A stretch of 64,000 bases of DNA from Roseovarius litorisediminis. GTDB lineage: Bacteria; Pseudomonadota; Alphaproteobacteria; Rhodobacterales; Rhodobacteraceae. Numbering within the stretch: the stretch's first letter is position 1; every line of letters starts with the position of its first letter. The stretch spans positions 62,001 to 126,000 of the forward strand of contig NZ_FWFL01000001.1 of the NCBI RefSeq assembly GCF_900172295.1. Direction: 5' to 3'. Below, piece by piece: positions 33,841 through 44,609 of the stretch. The position numbers and the translations under genes are program-made. The notes below the pieces were generated by a model. The model was not told where the DNA came from. It was given only the letters and a program-made list of their open reading frames with translations, and ran no database searches.

Positions 33841-34425
33841 ATGGACGGAGATTTCAGAACCGAGTTTGTCAGGGAACCCGCCGCGCTGAGACAGTATCCG
33901 GCGCTGGTGCTGAATGCGGATTACAGGCCGCTTTCCTATTATCCTTTATCGTTGTGGAGCTGGCAGGAAGCGGTCAAGGCTGCTTATCTGGATCGCGTTG
34001 ATATTATTGCGGAATATGACCATGTGGTGCATAGCCCAAGTACCGAGATAAGAATACCTTCGGTGATTGTGCTGAAGGATTATATCAAACCTCAAAAGCG
34101 CGTTGCATTTACGCGCTTTAATTTATTTCTAAGGGACGAATTTTGTTGCCAGTATTGCGGAGCCAAGGGCGATCTGACCTTTGATCACGTAGTACCCCGG
34201 GCCAGTGGCGGGGTAACAAGTTGGGAAAACGTTGTGGCCGCCTGCAGTCCCTGTAATTTACGCAAAGGCTCCAAGAGCTTGGCACGTGCAAATATGAGTC
34301 TGCGCAAGCCCCCGCGCGCACCGGGGGCCGAGCAGTTGCGCAATATGGGGCGCAAATTTCCCCCAAATCACCTGCATGAAAGCTGGCTGGACTTCCTGTA
34401 TTGGGACGCCGAATTGCAGGCCTGA
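33841..34425 (+). CDS. HNH endonuclease-like protein
   Basis: A 194-residue protein with a C-terminal HNH nuclease module: zinc knuckle CQYCGAKGDLTFDHVVPRA, then GGVTSWENVVAACSPCN, with the catalytic His in FDHVVP. The N-terminal half (LVLNADYRPLSYYPLSLWSWQEA) is the conserved region of a widespread alphaproteobacterial housekeeping family whose role is not settled. AGGAG lies four bases upstream of ATG 33841. There is no adjacent methyltransferase or toxin-like gene, so it is not part of a visible restriction or defence module. Confidence 0.85.
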   Translation: MDGDFRTEFVREPAALRQYPALVLNADYRPLSYYPLSLWSWQEAVKAAYLDRVDIIAEYDHVVHSPSTEIRIPSVIVLKDYIKPQKRVAFTRFNLFLRDEFCCQYCGAKGDLTFDHVVPRASGGVTSWENVVAACSPCNLRKGSKSLARANMSLRKPPRAPGAEQLRNMGRKFPPNHLHESWLDFLYWDAELQA

Positions 34426-34585
34426 ACTGCGCAGGAGGGACATACATTTTGGCCATAGTGAAATAGATTCCGAAGATTTTTTATTCGCACTACAGGATGA
34501 GTTTTCTAGGGCGTTCTGCGTTCGGGGCCTGTGTTTTCATGAGGTCGGCAGAGGTTTGTGTCAGGATGTCGATCCCAAACAGAAT

Positions 34586-34612
34586 AAGGCGCCGCAGCCG
34601 GGCGCCTTTTAA
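34586..34612 (+). terminator. Terminator downstream of the HNH gene
   Basis: AAGGCGCC (34586-34593) pairs with GGCGCCTT (34601-34608) and is followed by TT. It lies about 160 bp past the HNH stop and faces the bactofilin gene, which ends at 34687 on the other strand. Confidence 0.7.
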
Positions 34613-34686
34613 GCAGGGTAAGGCATTTCGCATCACACCTGTGATCCAGCTTTTTCGCGAAACGTTCCGGTTGGATCGTTCCGGTA

Positions 34687-35208
34687 TCAGGATTTCGCCG
34701 CGGGTTCCTGACGCGATGGCTCGGTGTTGACCGGTTTGCTGGATTTTGAGTTGAGCGGATCATCCTGACGCTGAACCGAGCCCTCGAAATGGGCGCCGGA
34801 TTCGATGGCGATGGTTTTATGGATGATATCACCCTCGACCCGGGCGGTAGACGTCAGGCGTACCTTAAGGCCCCGGACACGGCCAACGATGCGGCCATTC
34901 ACAACCACGTCATCTGCGATCACTTCGCCTTTGATGGTGGCACCTTCGCCGATGGTCAGCAGGTGCGCGCGGATGTCGCCCTCGACCGTGCCTTCAACCT
35001 GAATGTCGCCGGTGGTTTTCAGATTGCCCGTCACGTGCAGATCTGATGACAGAATCGATGCAGGCGGTTTGGCCTTGGGTGAGGCGGCCCGGAACTCAGC
35101 ACCGGTGTCGGGCTTGTAGGCGTCCGGTTTGCGGTCAGCCGTTGCAGGCGTGGCCGCGTCTTCGGTTTTTTTAGGGGCGGGATCGTTGATTTTGCTTTTA
35201 GAAAACAT
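34687..35208 (-). CDS. Bactofilin
   Basis: A 173-residue bactofilin: a disordered N terminus (to about residue 50), then a beta-helical core of repeated G-x-V/I units (ILSSDLHVTGNLKTTGDIQ, VEGDIRAHLLTIGEGATIKG, VVVNGRIVGRV), and a polar C-terminal tail. Bactofilins polymerise into nucleotide-free filaments that place cell-wall enzymes. Its start overlaps the upstream M23 peptidase gene by 11 bp, a pairing seen widely, with the filament thought to recruit the peptidase. Confidence 0.92.
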   Translation of the reverse strand: MFSKSKINDPAPKKTEDAATPATADRKPDAYKPDTGAEFRAASPKAKPPASILSSDLHVTGNLKTTGDIQVEGTVEGDIRAHLLTIGEGATIKGEVIADDVVVNGRIVGRVRGLKVRLTSTARVEGDIIHKTIAIESGAHFEGSVQRQDDPLNSKSSKPVNTEPSRQEPAAKS

Positions 35209-36520
35209 CGTTTGCAGCCTTGATATAGATCATGGGATTGACGGCCCTGCCGCCGACACGAATTTCGTAGTGTAGATGCGTGCCTGTGGAACGTCCAGTG
35301 TTGCCCATATCACCAATCCGTTCCCCACGCGAGACCCTTTGACCCTTCTTAACGTGTATTTTAGACATATGCGCATAACGAGTCTCGATTCCAAACTCGT
35401 GTTGAATTTTGACCATGCGGCCATAGCCCGAAAGCCATTCGGCGTGAATCACGACGCCATCGCCGGTTGCGTAGATCGGGGTGCCATGAGGTGCCGCAAA
35501 ATCGGTGCCTTTGTGCATTCGCCCCCACCGCATGCCGTAGCCCGACGTATAGCGAAACCTGTCTTTGACGGGAATCGCAAAGGGCGCCTTTTGTGCCGCG
35601 ATCCGATAAAGATTCAGACGGTCCATCTGATTGAGGATACGATTCGCGCGCAGGGCGTCCGATGACGGGTCATCGCCACGCGTCGAGAAAGACAGCGGCA
35701 TCATCGGGCCGCCCTGGCCGGAATAGCCACGGCGCACGGTGCTGAGCAGGCTGTTTGTATCCATGCCCGCCGCGCGGAACATCTTGTCAAGCGGCTCGAC
35801 CGAAATGGTCATGGCTTCTTCCAACTGGCGGAAAATCTGATCGTTCTGATCCTGCATCAAGAGGATCTGCTGCGCCATTTCATCGGCCTGCAGCAGCGCA
35901 GACTGGGCGTTTTCAGTTATCTGGTCGCGCTCGCGTGCGGTGTCTTCAAGTGCTGTGGTCAGAAAATCAAGCGCGCCGTTTTCCGACGCAGCGTTGCCAG
36001 TGCCGGTGCCCGGCAGGATACCGTCGTCCTTAAGCGCCACCGCCAGGTTCTCGGCTTCCTGCCGCGCGTTTTCGCGTTCTTTCATGGTGCGGCGCAGGGT
36101 GCTCTGGATAACTTCGATACCGGTCGATAGCTCGCGGCGACGGGTTTCTGATTCCAGCAATTCGGATTGCATCGCCGAAATTTGTTCCAAAGCTGAGTTG
36201 AATCTTTCCTGCGCAGCAATCGCTTCTTCTGCGCGCTTGTCCCGTTCTTGAGACAGAGAGTTCAGCCGCGCCTCGTAGGTGTTTTGGTCGCGTTTGGCCT
36301 GTTCGCGGAAATTGCCCGATCCGATACTGTCCATCAACAGAATGGCCGTAGCGATAATGGCCCAGGCCACGATAGCCGAAGCGCCCAGAAATGCGGTTAG
36401 CTGAGTAACAGGCCGCAGACGAATAAAACGGGTGTCAGTGTCCGAGCGTAAAAATACCCGGCGTTCCGGAAAGTGCCGCTCGAGCAGCGCATCAAGTTTG
36501 ATTGCGAGTCGTGTTCGCAC
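35198..36520 (-). CDS. M23 peptidase with transmembrane anchor and coiled coil
   Basis: A 440-residue protein: a cytoplasmic N terminus, one transmembrane helix (about residues 41-66), a long periplasmic coiled coil (80-260) and a C-terminal LytM/M23 domain (about 320-425). The zinc site is intact: H in MHKGTDFAAPHG, the second pair in HLHYEIRVGG, plus GMRWGRMHKG. It should cut peptidoglycan cross-links. Translational overlap with bactofilin suggests that the two act as a morphogenetic unit. Confidence 0.9.
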   Translation of the reverse strand: MRTRLAIKLDALLERHFPERRVFLRSDTDTRFIRLRPVTQLTAFLGASAIVAWAIIATAILLMDSIGSGNFREQAKRDQNTYEARLNSLSQERDKRAEEAIAAQERFNSALEQISAMQSELLESETRRRELSTGIEVIQSTLRRTMKERENARQEAENLAVALKDDGILPGTGTGNAASENGALDFLTTALEDTARERDQITENAQSALLQADEMAQQILLMQDQNDQIFRQLEEAMTISVEPLDKMFRAAGMDTNSLLSTVRRGYSGQGGPMMPLSFSTRGDDPSSDALRANRILNQMDRLNLYRIAAQKAPFAIPVKDRFRYTSGYGMRWGRMHKGTDFAAPHGTPIYATGDGVVIHAEWLSGYGRMVKIQHEFGIETRYAHMSKIHVKKGQRVSRGERIGDMGNTGRSTGTHLHYEIRVGGRAVNPMIYIKAANDVF

Positions 36521-36698
36521 GATTTCCCCCCGTTCCCCGTTTTCTTCGAATTGGGCGCTATTTGCAGCTTCCCCCAGCGCCTTCCGGAAGTGCTTAGCCA
36601 GTGCTTAACGTTTGGGCAAGAATTTTGAACCAGTGGTCAGAAAAATTGGGCCATTTGCTGCCGCGACGGCAAAAAATCGCCGATACGCAAGGGCTTGA

Positions 36699-37526
36699 CT
36701 ATCCTTTCGGGTGGCGTTCTTCGGCAAGGGGCCAGTAAAAATCGGGCGGCAGCCCGGCCTCGGCGCGTTTCTCTTCGTTGAACGGAGGCTTCAGGGGGCC
36801 ATGAAAATAGGTTCGGACAAGGTGGTGGAACACCTCTTTGGGGTCTTTTTCGTGCCGCCCGCAAAGAAAGTGAAACCATTTTGATCCATAGGCGACGTGA
36901 CCTACCTCTTCGGCGTAGATAACATTCATGGCAGTGACGGCTTTCTCGTCGCCAGCCTTCTGGAATATGTCGATCATGCCTGGTGTGACGTCCAGGCCAC
37001 GCGCCTCCAGCACCATCGGCACAACGGCAAGGCGGCCCATGAAATCACCGGCTGTATCTTCTGCTGCGCGCCACATGCCGGCATGGGCTGGCAAGGCGCC
37101 ATAAAAGCTGTCGTTTGCTTCAAGACATTCGCATATCAGATTGAAATGTTTTGATTCTTCGTCAGCGGATTTTACCCAGTCGTCATAAAAACCCAGGGGC
37201 ATCGGAATTTCGCTGAACCGCGCGATGATATCCCAGTGCAGATCAACGGCATTCAGTTCGATATGCGCCACAGCATGCAGAATCGCGATGCGGCCCTTCT
37301 GGCTGCCGGGGCGCCGTCGGGGTACGTCGCGTGGATCCAGAAGCGTGGGACGTACAGGGCGGGCGGGCTGCATCGGCGGAGCGGCCGTACCGATCTCGAT
37401 CAATTCGCCCCCCTCACGGGCTGCAAACCAGGTACGGGCGTGGGCCCGTGAAAGGGCGGTTTTTTCATGGCCGTCTGCGGTGGTCAGCACCTCGACGGCC
37501 ATTTCAGACAGGGTTTTGGGAGTCAT
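36699..37526 (-). CDS. DUF455 ferritin-like protein
   Basis: A 275-residue DUF455 protein. The C-terminal two-thirds is a ferritin-like helix bundle with candidate metal ligands in AVAHIELNAVDLHWD, SADEESKHFNLI and YAEEVGHVAYGSKWF, a pattern that suggests a di-iron site as in MiaE-like hydroxylases. The enzymatic role is unknown. Its ATG overlaps the upstream bcp stop by 4 bp (ATGA), so it is translated with a thiol peroxidase, a hint of a shared oxidative function. Confidence 0.85.
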   Translation of the reverse strand: MTPKTLSEMAVEVLTTADGHEKTALSRAHARTWFAAREGGELIEIGTAAPPMQPARPVRPTLLDPRDVPRRRPGSQKGRIAILHAVAHIELNAVDLHWDIIARFSEIPMPLGFYDDWVKSADEESKHFNLICECLEANDSFYGALPAHAGMWRAAEDTAGDFMGRLAVVPMVLEARGLDVTPGMIDIFQKAGDEKAVTAMNVIYAEEVGHVAYGSKWFHFLCGRHEKDPKEVFHHLVRTYFHGPLKPPFNEEKRAEAGLPPDFYWPLAEERHPKG

Positions 37527-37984
37527 AGGGCGCGCGCTGCTTCCAAAACTTCCTCGGCATGACCGGGGACCTTGACCTTGTTCCAGACCCGGGCGATCCG
37601 GCCAGTGCCGTCAATCAGAAACGTAGTACGCTCGATCCCGAGAAATTTCTTGCCGTACATACTTTTTTCCTTCCAGACAGCATAGCGCTCGCAGACATCG
37701 CTGTCGGCATCCGACAAGAGGGCCACCTGCAGCCCGTGTTTGTCACGGAACTTGTCATGTTTGGCCAGTGTATCCTTGGAAATGCCGAAAACCGCAATGC
37801 CGGCAGCGTCAAATTCGGATTTCAGACCGGTAAAGGCGATGGCCTCGTTGGTGCAGCCGGGCGTGTCGTCGCGCGGATAAAAGAACAAAACAACGGGTTT
37901 CGGGTATAGCCCGGACAATGTGATTTCGCCGCCGCCATCGCGGGGCAGGGTGAAATCTGGGGCAGTTTCTGCGATTTCAGTCAT
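37523..37984 (-). CDS. bcp: Thioredoxin-dependent peroxiredoxin, Bcp/PrxQ type
   Basis: A 153-residue peroxiredoxin. The peroxidatic Cys is in FYPRDDTPGCTNEA (about residue 46), with the expected Thr four residues earlier. The resolving Cys found five residues later in E. coli Bcp is absent; the only other Cys lies in SDVCERYAVW (about residue 97), so this is either 1-Cys or an atypical two-Cys variant. It reduces peroxides with thioredoxin or similar donors. It is the first gene of a bcp-DUF455 pair. Confidence 0.92.
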   Translation of the reverse strand: MTEIAETAPDFTLPRDGGGEITLSGLYPKPVVLFFYPRDDTPGCTNEAIAFTGLKSEFDAAGIAVFGISKDTLAKHDKFRDKHGLQVALLSDADSDVCERYAVWKEKSMYGKKFLGIERTTFLIDGTGRIARVWNKVKVPGHAEEVLEAARAL

Positions 37985-38091
37985 GGCTGATCCTTGTGAA
38001 GCGAAAAAGTGAGTTTAATATTAGCGCGCAACAAGCGAGAATACAGGCATGAGGCAATCAGGATCGGCAAATAGCCGTCCGATCGGATCGA

Positions 38092-41000
38092 ATGAGCGAT
38101 AATACAGATCAAAAACCGCACCGCGGGCGAGGCAAAAGGATCGGGCTTTGGGCCTTTTGGATCCTTTTGGTGGTCTGTTGCGCGGGCGCGATTGGTGTTT
38201 ATTCGGCGATTGGCAAACAGATCAGCGCGCCCGAGTATCTGCGTAAGAAGATTGTTGACCGTGCCAACACGGGGCTGCACGGCATTACTCTGGCCTTTGG
38301 CGATGTGGCTGTTGTGCTTAGCCGCGATCTGGTGCCGCGGCTTGTTCTGCAAAATGTCAGGGTCCACAACAATGCCGGCGCCACATTGCTGAACCTGTCC
38401 GATGTGCAAAGCACGGTGGCACTGAAGCCGTTGTTAAAGGGGCAGCTGCAACCAGCGTCCATTCGGTTGTCCGGCGCCCAGCTCAGGTTGCGGCGCGCGG
38501 CGAACGGAACAATTAATATCGCATTGGGTGAGGCCGGGTCGTGGGCGGAAGAAACCAATCTGGCCGCCATGATCGAACGCATTGATGCAGTTTTGCTGCA
38601 GCCGCAATTTGCAACCCTCGACAGTGTGACTGCCGACAGCCTGACAATGCGCTACGAAGACGTCCGCGCTGATCGTACCTGGATTGTGGATGGCGGGCGG
38701 ATGTCTCTGACCCGCAAAGGCGATGACCTGCAGATCAGGGCAGATTTCTCGCTGTTGGGCGCGCGCGACTATGCCACCACTCTTGAAATGAACTATGCTG
38801 GCCGCATCGGTGAACTGGCGGCAAATGTAGGGTTCAGCTTTGAAGACATGCCGACACAAGACATCGCCGGTCAATCACCAGCACTGGCATGGCTTGGCGC
38901 ACTCGATGCGCCGATTTCCGGTGCATTGCGCGCCTCGATTGATGGCAATGGCGAACTTGGCCCGCTGAACGCGGCGCTTCAGATTGGTGCAGGTGTTCTT
39001 CAGCCGACCCCGGAAACCAAGCCGATCGCCTTTACCTCGGCGCGCAGCTATTTCACCTACGACCCCAAGGCGCAGCGGATTCAGTTCAATGACCTGTCGC
39101 TGGTCAGTAAATGGGTCACGGCCCAGGCGGAAGGTCAGGCCATCTTGCTGGGCATGGAAAGCGGTTGGCCGGAAGAACTATTGGCGCAGATCCGGGTGTC
39201 CGAGATCAAAGCCAACCCTGATAACCTGTACCCCGAACCGATCTCAATTGATGCGGCAACCATGGATATGCGCCTGCACCTGGACCCTTTCCTTTTAAGT
39301 CTTGGGGAAATGAGTTTTGCCGATCAGGGGCGCCATCTGGTTCTAAACGGCAAGCTTGGCGCTGAAGCGGGCGGTTGGAACCTGGCGCTAAATGGTCGAA
39401 TGGATGCGCTGACACCCGAGCGTCTGTTGCAGCTGTGGCCGCAAAGCGTGAAGGAAAAGACACGTAACTGGATCGGTGAAAACGTGGTCAAGGCGGCGCT
39501 GAGCAATATTCAGGTCGCCGTCAGGTCGTTGCCCCAGGAAAAGCCCAGCCTGTTTCTGGGATTTGATTATGAGGCGCTAGAGACCCGTTTCATCAAGAAG
39601 GTGCCCCATATCACGGGCGCATCGGGCCACGGATCGCTTTATGACGACCGGTTTGTGATTTCGGCGGACAAGGGGTTTGTCACGGCTGCGCAGGGTGGGC
39701 GGATTGCTATTGACGGAACCAGTTTCATTATCCCCGTTGTGCGGGTCAACAAGGCCCCCGCACGGGTGCGCTTGCAGACCGATAGCACGATCACAGCGGC
39801 GCTTTCGCTGTTGGATGAAGAGCCGTTTCAGTTTCTGAGCAAAGCCGGACAACCCGTCACCCTGGCAGACGGACGCGCGCAACTGAAAGGTCGGCTGGAT
39901 TTTCTGCTGAAACCCAAATTGCAGCCGGATGAAGTAGCCTTTGATGTGGCAGGCAAACTGTCAGGCGTGCGCAGCGAGACACTGGTGGAGGGCCGGGTTC
40001 TGGCGGCCAGCGAACTGGCGGTCACTGTCAACAACACCAGGATTGAGGTGGGGGGTGTTGGCCGCATCGGGCGGGTCCCGTTCACCGGAAAGTGGCAGAC
40101 CCGGTTGGGCAAGCAAGCCGAGGGCAAGAGTGCCGTGACCGGCAAGATAGAGCTGTCCGAGCAATTTGCCGATGAATTCAGCATCGGGCTGCCGCCGGGA
40201 AGCATCTCAGGCAGCGGATCTGCGGATTTCAGAATTGACCTGGTAAAGGACAATCCTGGTCGCTTTGTGCTGAAATCCGATCTGTCCGGTGTCGGGCTGA
40301 GCCTGCGGCAATTGGACTGGAGCCTGCCACAAAGCACACGCGGCAGTCTTGAAGTGTCAGGCCGTCTGGGCAAGCCACCCGCGATTGATCTGATCAGTCT
40401 GGATGCCGGGGGCATGCAGGCACAGGGCACGGTCAGCTTGAAATCTGATGGCCAGCTTGACCGGGCCAAGTTCAGCCGGGTGGCCATCGGCACCTGGCTG
40501 AGCGCGCCCGTAGAACTGATCGGGCGTGGACCAGGAGCGGCGCCTGCGGTCCGGGTGAGTGGGGGGATGATTGACCTCAGGCAAACCTCATTGAGTGGCG
40601 ATGGATCGGGGCGTGCGGCCCAGAAACGGGGCGGCCCGGTGACGCTGTCACTGGATAGGCTGCAGGTTTCCGATGGTATCGCCCTGCAGAACTTTCAGGC
40701 GGAGCTGGATATGTCCAGAGGCGTTGACGGGAACTTTTCCGGCAAGGTCAACGGCGGCGCGGAAATCACCGGTCGTGTTGTGCCCCGAAACGGCCGCAGC
40801 GCATTCAGAATTCAATCCATTAACGCCGGCGCGGTCATGAGTTCGGCCGGAATGTTGAAAAAGGCCCGCAACGGCGATATGGACCTTGTCCTGATCCCGG
40901 CGCCTGAACCTGGCAGCTATGACGGGCAATTAAAAATCATGGGTATAAGGCTGAAAAACGCCCCGGCACTTGGGGCTCTGCTGAATGCCATCAGTGTTGT

Positions 41001-41448
41001 CGGCCTGTTGCAGCAACTGGATGGTGAGGGCATTCATTTTAGCGAAGTCGATGCGCGGTTCCGGTTGACGCCCGAGCGGGTGACGTTGTTAAGCGGCAGT
41101 GGGGTTGGCGCATCGATCGGGATTTCGATGGACGGTTATTACTTCCTGGAAAGTGGGCGTATGGACATGCAGGGGGTCATCTCGCCAATCTATTTGGTGA
41201 ATGCCATAGGCGGGATGTTTACCCGCAAGGGCGAAGGGTTGATCGGGTTTAACTACAATCTGAAGGGAACGGCCGCCAATCCCCGGGTTCAGGTGAATCC
41301 GCTGTCGGCGCTGACGCCGGGTTTGTTTCGTGAAATTTTCCGCCGGCCAGCGCCTACGGTGTCGCAGGAAAGGGGTGGAGCACCGCAACCGATCCAGCCG
41401 CAACAACCCGAGAAAGAACCTGAACCAGAGCAGGACGTGTCACGATGA
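38092..41448 (+). CDS. AsmA/YhdP-like large envelope protein (DUF3971)
   Basis: A 1118-residue protein with an N-terminal transmembrane anchor (residues about 18-41, [21 protein letters not shown]) and a very long beta-rich periplasmic part typical of the AsmA-like family, including DUF3971 and AsmA-2-type sections ([38 protein letters not shown] near residue 965). Related proteins such as YhdP and TamB carry phospholipids between membranes. The C-terminal tail is Pro/Gln/Glu rich. No ribosome binding site is clear. Its stop overlaps queA by 4 bp. Confidence 0.8.
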   Translation: MSDNTDQKPHRGRGKRIGLWAFWILLVVCCAGAIGVYSAIGKQISAPEYLRKKIVDRANTGLHGITLAFGDVAVVLSRDLVPRLVLQNVRVHNNAGATLLNLSDVQSTVALKPLLKGQLQPASIRLSGAQLRLRRAANGTINIALGEAGSWAEETNLAAMIERIDAVLLQPQFATLDSVTADSLTMRYEDVRADRTWIVDGGRMSLTRKGDDLQIRADFSLLGARDYATTLEMNYAGRIGELAANVGFSFEDMPTQDIAGQSPALAWLGALDAPISGALRASIDGNGELGPLNAALQIGAGVLQPTPETKPIAFTSARSYFTYDPKAQRIQFNDLSLVSKWVTAQAEGQAILLGMESGWPEELLAQIRVSEIKANPDNLYPEPISIDAATMDMRLHLDPFLLSLGEMSFADQGRHLVLNGKLGAEAGGWNLALNGRMDALTPERLLQLWPQSVKEKTRNWIGENVVKAALSNIQVAVRSLPQEKPSLFLGFDYEALETRFIKKVPHITGASGHGSLYDDRFVISADKGFVTAAQGGRIAIDGTSFIIPVVRVNKAPARVRLQTDSTITAALSLLDEEPFQFLSKAGQPVTLADGRAQLKGRLDFLLKPKLQPDEVAFDVAGKLSGVRSETLVEGRVLAASELAVTVNNTRIEVGGVGRIGRVPFTGKWQTRLGKQAEGKSAVTGKIELSEQFADEFSIGLPPGSISGSGSADFRIDLVKDNPGRFVLKSDLSGVGLSLRQLDWSLPQSTRGSLEVSGRLGKPPAIDLISLDAGGMQAQGTVSLKSDGQLDRAKFSRVAIGTWLSAPVELIGRGPGAAPAVRVSGGMIDLRQTSLSGDGSGRAAQKRGGPVTLSLDRLQVSDGIALQNFQAELDMSRGVDGNFSGKVNGGAEITGRVVPRNGRSAFRIQSINAGAVMSSAGMLKKARNGDMDLVLIPAPEPGSYDGQLKIMGIRLKNAPALGALLNAISVVGLLQQLDGEGIHFSEVDARFRLTPERVTLLSGSGVGASIGISMDGYYFLESGRMDMQGVISPIYLVNAIGGMFTRKGEGLIGFNYNLKGTAANPRVQVNPLSALTPGLFREIFRRPAPTVSQERGGAPQPIQPQQPEKEPEPEQDVSR

Positions 41449-42491
41449 AGCTGAGCGATTTCGATTTCGCCTTGCCGGAAGATCTGATTGCAACGCGCCC
41501 CGCACGGCCGCGCAGTTCGGCGCGGATGCTGGTAGCAACAGGCGATTCCATAACCGACGCATGTGTCAGTGATCTGGGGCAATGGTTGCGCAAAGGGGAC
41601 CGTTTGGTGCTGAACGACACCAGGGTAATTCCCGCGCGGCTGACCGGCCAGCGCAGACGCAGTGGCGATCAGGGCGACAGCGTGGCACGAATAGAGGTGA
41701 CACTGCTGGATCCGCAGGCCGATGGCCACTGGACGGCGCTTGTCAAGCCGCTGAAAAAGTTGCGTGAGGGCGAAGAGGTGCGTTTTGGCGCGGGTCTTTC
41801 GGCAATTCTGACTGCCAAGGTGGACGGGCAGGCGGTGCTATGGTTCAATCTGTCGGGAGATGAATTTGATGATGCCCTGGCCCGGGCAGGCGCGATGCCG
41901 CTGCCGCCCTATATTGCTGCAAAACGGCCTGCGGATGCCCAGGACAAGACCGACTACCAGACCGTATTCGCCCGCAACCCCGGTGCTGTGGCCGCGCCGA
42001 CAGCCTCGTTGCATTTCGACGAGCAGCTGTTGCAAGGCCTGCGCGACAGTGGCGTCGCCTTTAGCCATGTCACGCTGCACGTCGGGGCGGGGACATTCCT
42101 GCCGGTCAAGGTCGAGGATGTGACAACGCATAAAATGCATGCCGAATGGGGTGAGGTAAATGCGCAGGCGGCGGAAGAGATTGCCGCGACAAAAGCTGCG
42201 GGCGGACGTATCATTCCGGTGGGCACCACAGCGCTGCGCCTGATTGAAAGTGCTGCGCGTGGTGGGCAGATCGCACCCTGGAGCGGCGAAACTGATATCT
42301 TTATCTACCCGGGGTTCGAATTTCGGGTGGCTGATGCGCTGATGACCAATTTCCATCTGCCCTGTTCAACCTTGATGATGCTGGTGTCTGCCCTGATGGG
42401 ACAGGACCGGATTCGGCGGATTTACGGCCACGCCATCGCTGAAAAGTACAGATTCTTTTCTTATGGCGACGCTTCATTGTTGATCCCATAG
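41445..42491 (+). CDS. queA: tRNA preQ1-34 S-adenosylmethionine ribosyltransferase-isomerase
   Basis: A 348-residue QueA that transfers the ribosyl part of S-adenosylmethionine to preQ1 in tRNA to form epoxyqueuosine. Features include [50 protein letters not shown] and [24 protein letters not shown]. Its length is normal. Its start overlaps the AsmA-like gene, an unexpected pairing. No tgt gene follows; an MFS transporter comes next, 106 bp on, with its own start region. Confidence 0.95.
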   Translation: MKLSDFDFALPEDLIATRPARPRSSARMLVATGDSITDACVSDLGQWLRKGDRLVLNDTRVIPARLTGQRRRSGDQGDSVARIEVTLLDPQADGHWTALVKPLKKLREGEEVRFGAGLSAILTAKVDGQAVLWFNLSGDEFDDALARAGAMPLPPYIAAKRPADAQDKTDYQTVFARNPGAVAAPTASLHFDEQLLQGLRDSGVAFSHVTLHVGAGTFLPVKVEDVTTHKMHAEWGEVNAQAAEEIAATKAAGGRIIPVGTTALRLIESAARGGQIAPWSGETDIFIYPGFEFRVADALMTNFHLPCSTLMMLVSALMGQDRIRRIYGHAIAEKYRFFSYGDASLLIP

Positions 42492-42596
42492 AAAAACACT
42501 GTCACCGGGGCGTTTGTGACACGGTGTGAGTCGTGTTTTGCGGGCAACCACGGTTTTGTTCGCTATAGTGAGGCGTCAATCGACAGGAGACGCGCG

Positions 42597-43847
42597 ATGA
42601 TCAAGGTGCTGTCCAGTGCTTGGGCCCTGCTTTTGGGCATGATGCTTTTGCAGGTCGGAAACGGCATCCAGGGGACACTTCTGGGTATCCGTGGCGGGAT
42701 CGAAGGGTTTTCCACATTCGAGATGTCGGTTGTAATGTCGGCCTATTTCGTGGGCTTTCTGTTCGGGTCGCGGATGGCGCCAGAAATGATCCGTCGTGTG
42801 GGCCACGTGCGGGTCTTTGCTGCATTGGGTTCACTTATCTCGGCGGTGCTGATCCTCTATCCGGTTCTGGCCAACCCCTGGGCCTGGGCGGCAGGGCGTA
42901 TCCTGATCGGGTTCTGTTTTTCGGGCGTCTATGTGACGGCGGAAAGCTGGCTGAACAATTCAGCCACCAACGAGACGCGCGGTCAGGCATTATCGCTTTA
43001 CATGATCATGCAGATGATCGGCATCGTATCAGCACAGGGTGTGATGGTTCTGGCCGATCCGTCGGGCTATGTGTTGTTTGTCATTCCTTCTGTTCTGGTC
43101 TCGCTGGCCTTTGCGCCGATCCTGTTGTCGATCAGCCCGACACCGGCTTTCGGATCTACCAAGCCATTGTCTTTGCGGGAGATTATGAAGATTTCTCCAC
43201 TTGGGTGCGTTGGCATGCTGCTGCTTGGCGGGGTATTCTCGGCGCAGTTTGGCATGGCGGCTGTGTACGGCGCCGAGGCCGGGTTGAGCGTTGGGCAGAT
43301 CTCGGCATTTGTGGCGGCGTTTTATGTCGGCGCACTGTTTATTCAGTACCCATTGGGCTGGTTGTCGGACAGGATGGACCGCCGGGTATTGATTACCGGG
43401 ACGGCTGTTGTCACCGGGTCTGGCGCGCTGATCGGGATGGTTTTTGGGGACTTCTTTTACATGTTGCTGGTTGCTGCCTTTCTGGTCGGGGGCACGTCAA
43501 ACCCGCTGTATTCGCTGTTGATCGCCTACACCAATGACTTTCTGGAGCATGATGATATGGCTGCCGCCGCGGGCGGCATGGTGTTCATCAACGGACTGGG
43601 CGCCGTGGCCGGACCGCTGGCGGTTGGCTGGATGATGGGAGTCATCGGGCCAAGCGGGTATTTCCTGTTCATTGCAGCGCTGATGTTTGCCATGGTGGGC
43701 TATGCTGCCTACCGGATGACACAGCGGGCAGCAACGCCGGTTTCCGAGACCGACAGCTATGCGCCTGTGCTGCCGTCTTCGTCGCCGATGGCGGTGGAAT
43801 TCGCCCAGGAATACGCCATTGAAACCGCTCAGGAAGAGCATATTTAG
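42597..43847 (+). CDS. MFS transporter, YcaD type
   Basis: A 416-residue, 12-helix major facilitator. The first helix is in SAWALLLGMMLLQVGNGIQGTLLG, and the start of TM5-TM6 carries YVTAESWLNNSATNETRGQALS, a signature of the YcaD-like family. The second half begins near residue 205 and has LGWLSDRMDRRVLI in the TM8-TM9 loop. The substrate is unknown. CAGGAGA lies seven bases upstream of ATG 42597, and a TATAGT box is 28 bp before that. Confidence 0.85.
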   Translation: MIKVLSSAWALLLGMMLLQVGNGIQGTLLGIRGGIEGFSTFEMSVVMSAYFVGFLFGSRMAPEMIRRVGHVRVFAALGSLISAVLILYPVLANPWAWAAGRILIGFCFSGVYVTAESWLNNSATNETRGQALSLYMIMQMIGIVSAQGVMVLADPSGYVLFVIPSVLVSLAFAPILLSISPTPAFGSTKPLSLREIMKISPLGCVGMLLLGGVFSAQFGMAAVYGAEAGLSVGQISAFVAAFYVGALFIQYPLGWLSDRMDRRVLITGTAVVTGSGALIGMVFGDFFYMLLVAAFLVGGTSNPLYSLLIAYTNDFLEHDDMAAAAGGMVFINGLGAVAGPLAVGWMMGVIGPSGYFLFIAALMFAMVGYAAYRMTQRAATPVSETDSYAPVLPSSSPMAVEFAQEYAIETAQEEHI

Positions 43848-43955
43848 CGCAGTGAAGCAAAATATGTCGCAATTGTAGTAATAATTTACTGTAATTCGAA
43901 AGTAAGTTGCAGTTAACGTGAATTAATTATCATAGGCAATGCAAGGAGTAACCCT

Positions 43956-44540
43956 ATGGTGGCGCCGGAAGAGGTACTGAGTTTTTGGTTGGATGACGTG
44001 GGCCCATCGGGTTGGTACGATGCCTCGGATGAGTTGGACAAGACCATTCGCGACAAGTTTGAGACCGCCTGGAATGAAGCCCGAGAAGGTGCATACGGCC
44101 TATGGCTGACATATCCCAGCGGGACACTGGCCTATATTATCCTGATGGATCAATTGCCGCGCAACATGTTCAGGGGGCAGGCCCAGGCCTTTGCCACCGA
44201 CAGACATGCCAATGCCGCGGCCAAGGTCGCGGTCCATCGAAAATGGGACATGCGAATTGATGAACCTGCCCGGCAGTTTTTCTATCTGCCGATGATGCAT
44301 TCCGAAAACCTGTGCGATCAGGAACGTTGTGTCCGGCTGATGTGCGAACGCATGCCGGTATATGGTCCTGCAAATCTGTTGCATGCCCGCGCCCACCGCG
44401 AGGTGATCCGGCAGTTTGGGCGGTTCCCTTATCGCAATGCCGTATTGTCGCGCGCGTCTACCGAACCCGAGCAGGCCTATGTCGCCAAAGGCGGCTATGG
44501 CACAACCGTTCGGCAATTGCAGGCGGACGAGGCCGCCTGA
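43956..44540 (+). CDS. DUF924 family protein
   Basis: A 194-residue all-helical DUF924 protein: EEVLSFWLDDVGPSGWYDAS at the N terminus, ILMDQLPRNMFRGQAQAFATD in the core, and FFYLPMMHSENLCDQERCV around residue 110. The family looks like a TPR-like helical fold; its function is unknown, although it is widely conserved. GCAAGGAG precedes the ATG at a good distance. It is monocistronic between an MFS gene and lpd. Confidence 0.88.
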   Translation: MVAPEEVLSFWLDDVGPSGWYDASDELDKTIRDKFETAWNEAREGAYGLWLTYPSGTLAYIILMDQLPRNMFRGQAQAFATDRHANAAAKVAVHRKWDMRIDEPARQFFYLPMMHSENLCDQERCVRLMCERMPVYGPANLLHARAHREVIRQFGRFPYRNAVLSRASTEPEQAYVAKGGYGTTVRQLQADEAA

Positions 44541-44609
44541 AAAAGGTTGTGACAACCAACGCCTGATTGATGTCCCCGTGGCAATACGCAGCGGGGATGT
44601 CTTAGTGCG

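Noticed and set aside
33841-34425. HNH protein as part of a defence island
   Set aside because: No methyltransferase, helicase, toxin or integrase nearby; the N-terminal region fits a widespread housekeeping family.
38005-38035. GTTTAATATTA resembling half of the pdhA/lpd palindrome before the AsmA-like gene
   Set aside because: Only one half-site is present, with no AAACTA arm.
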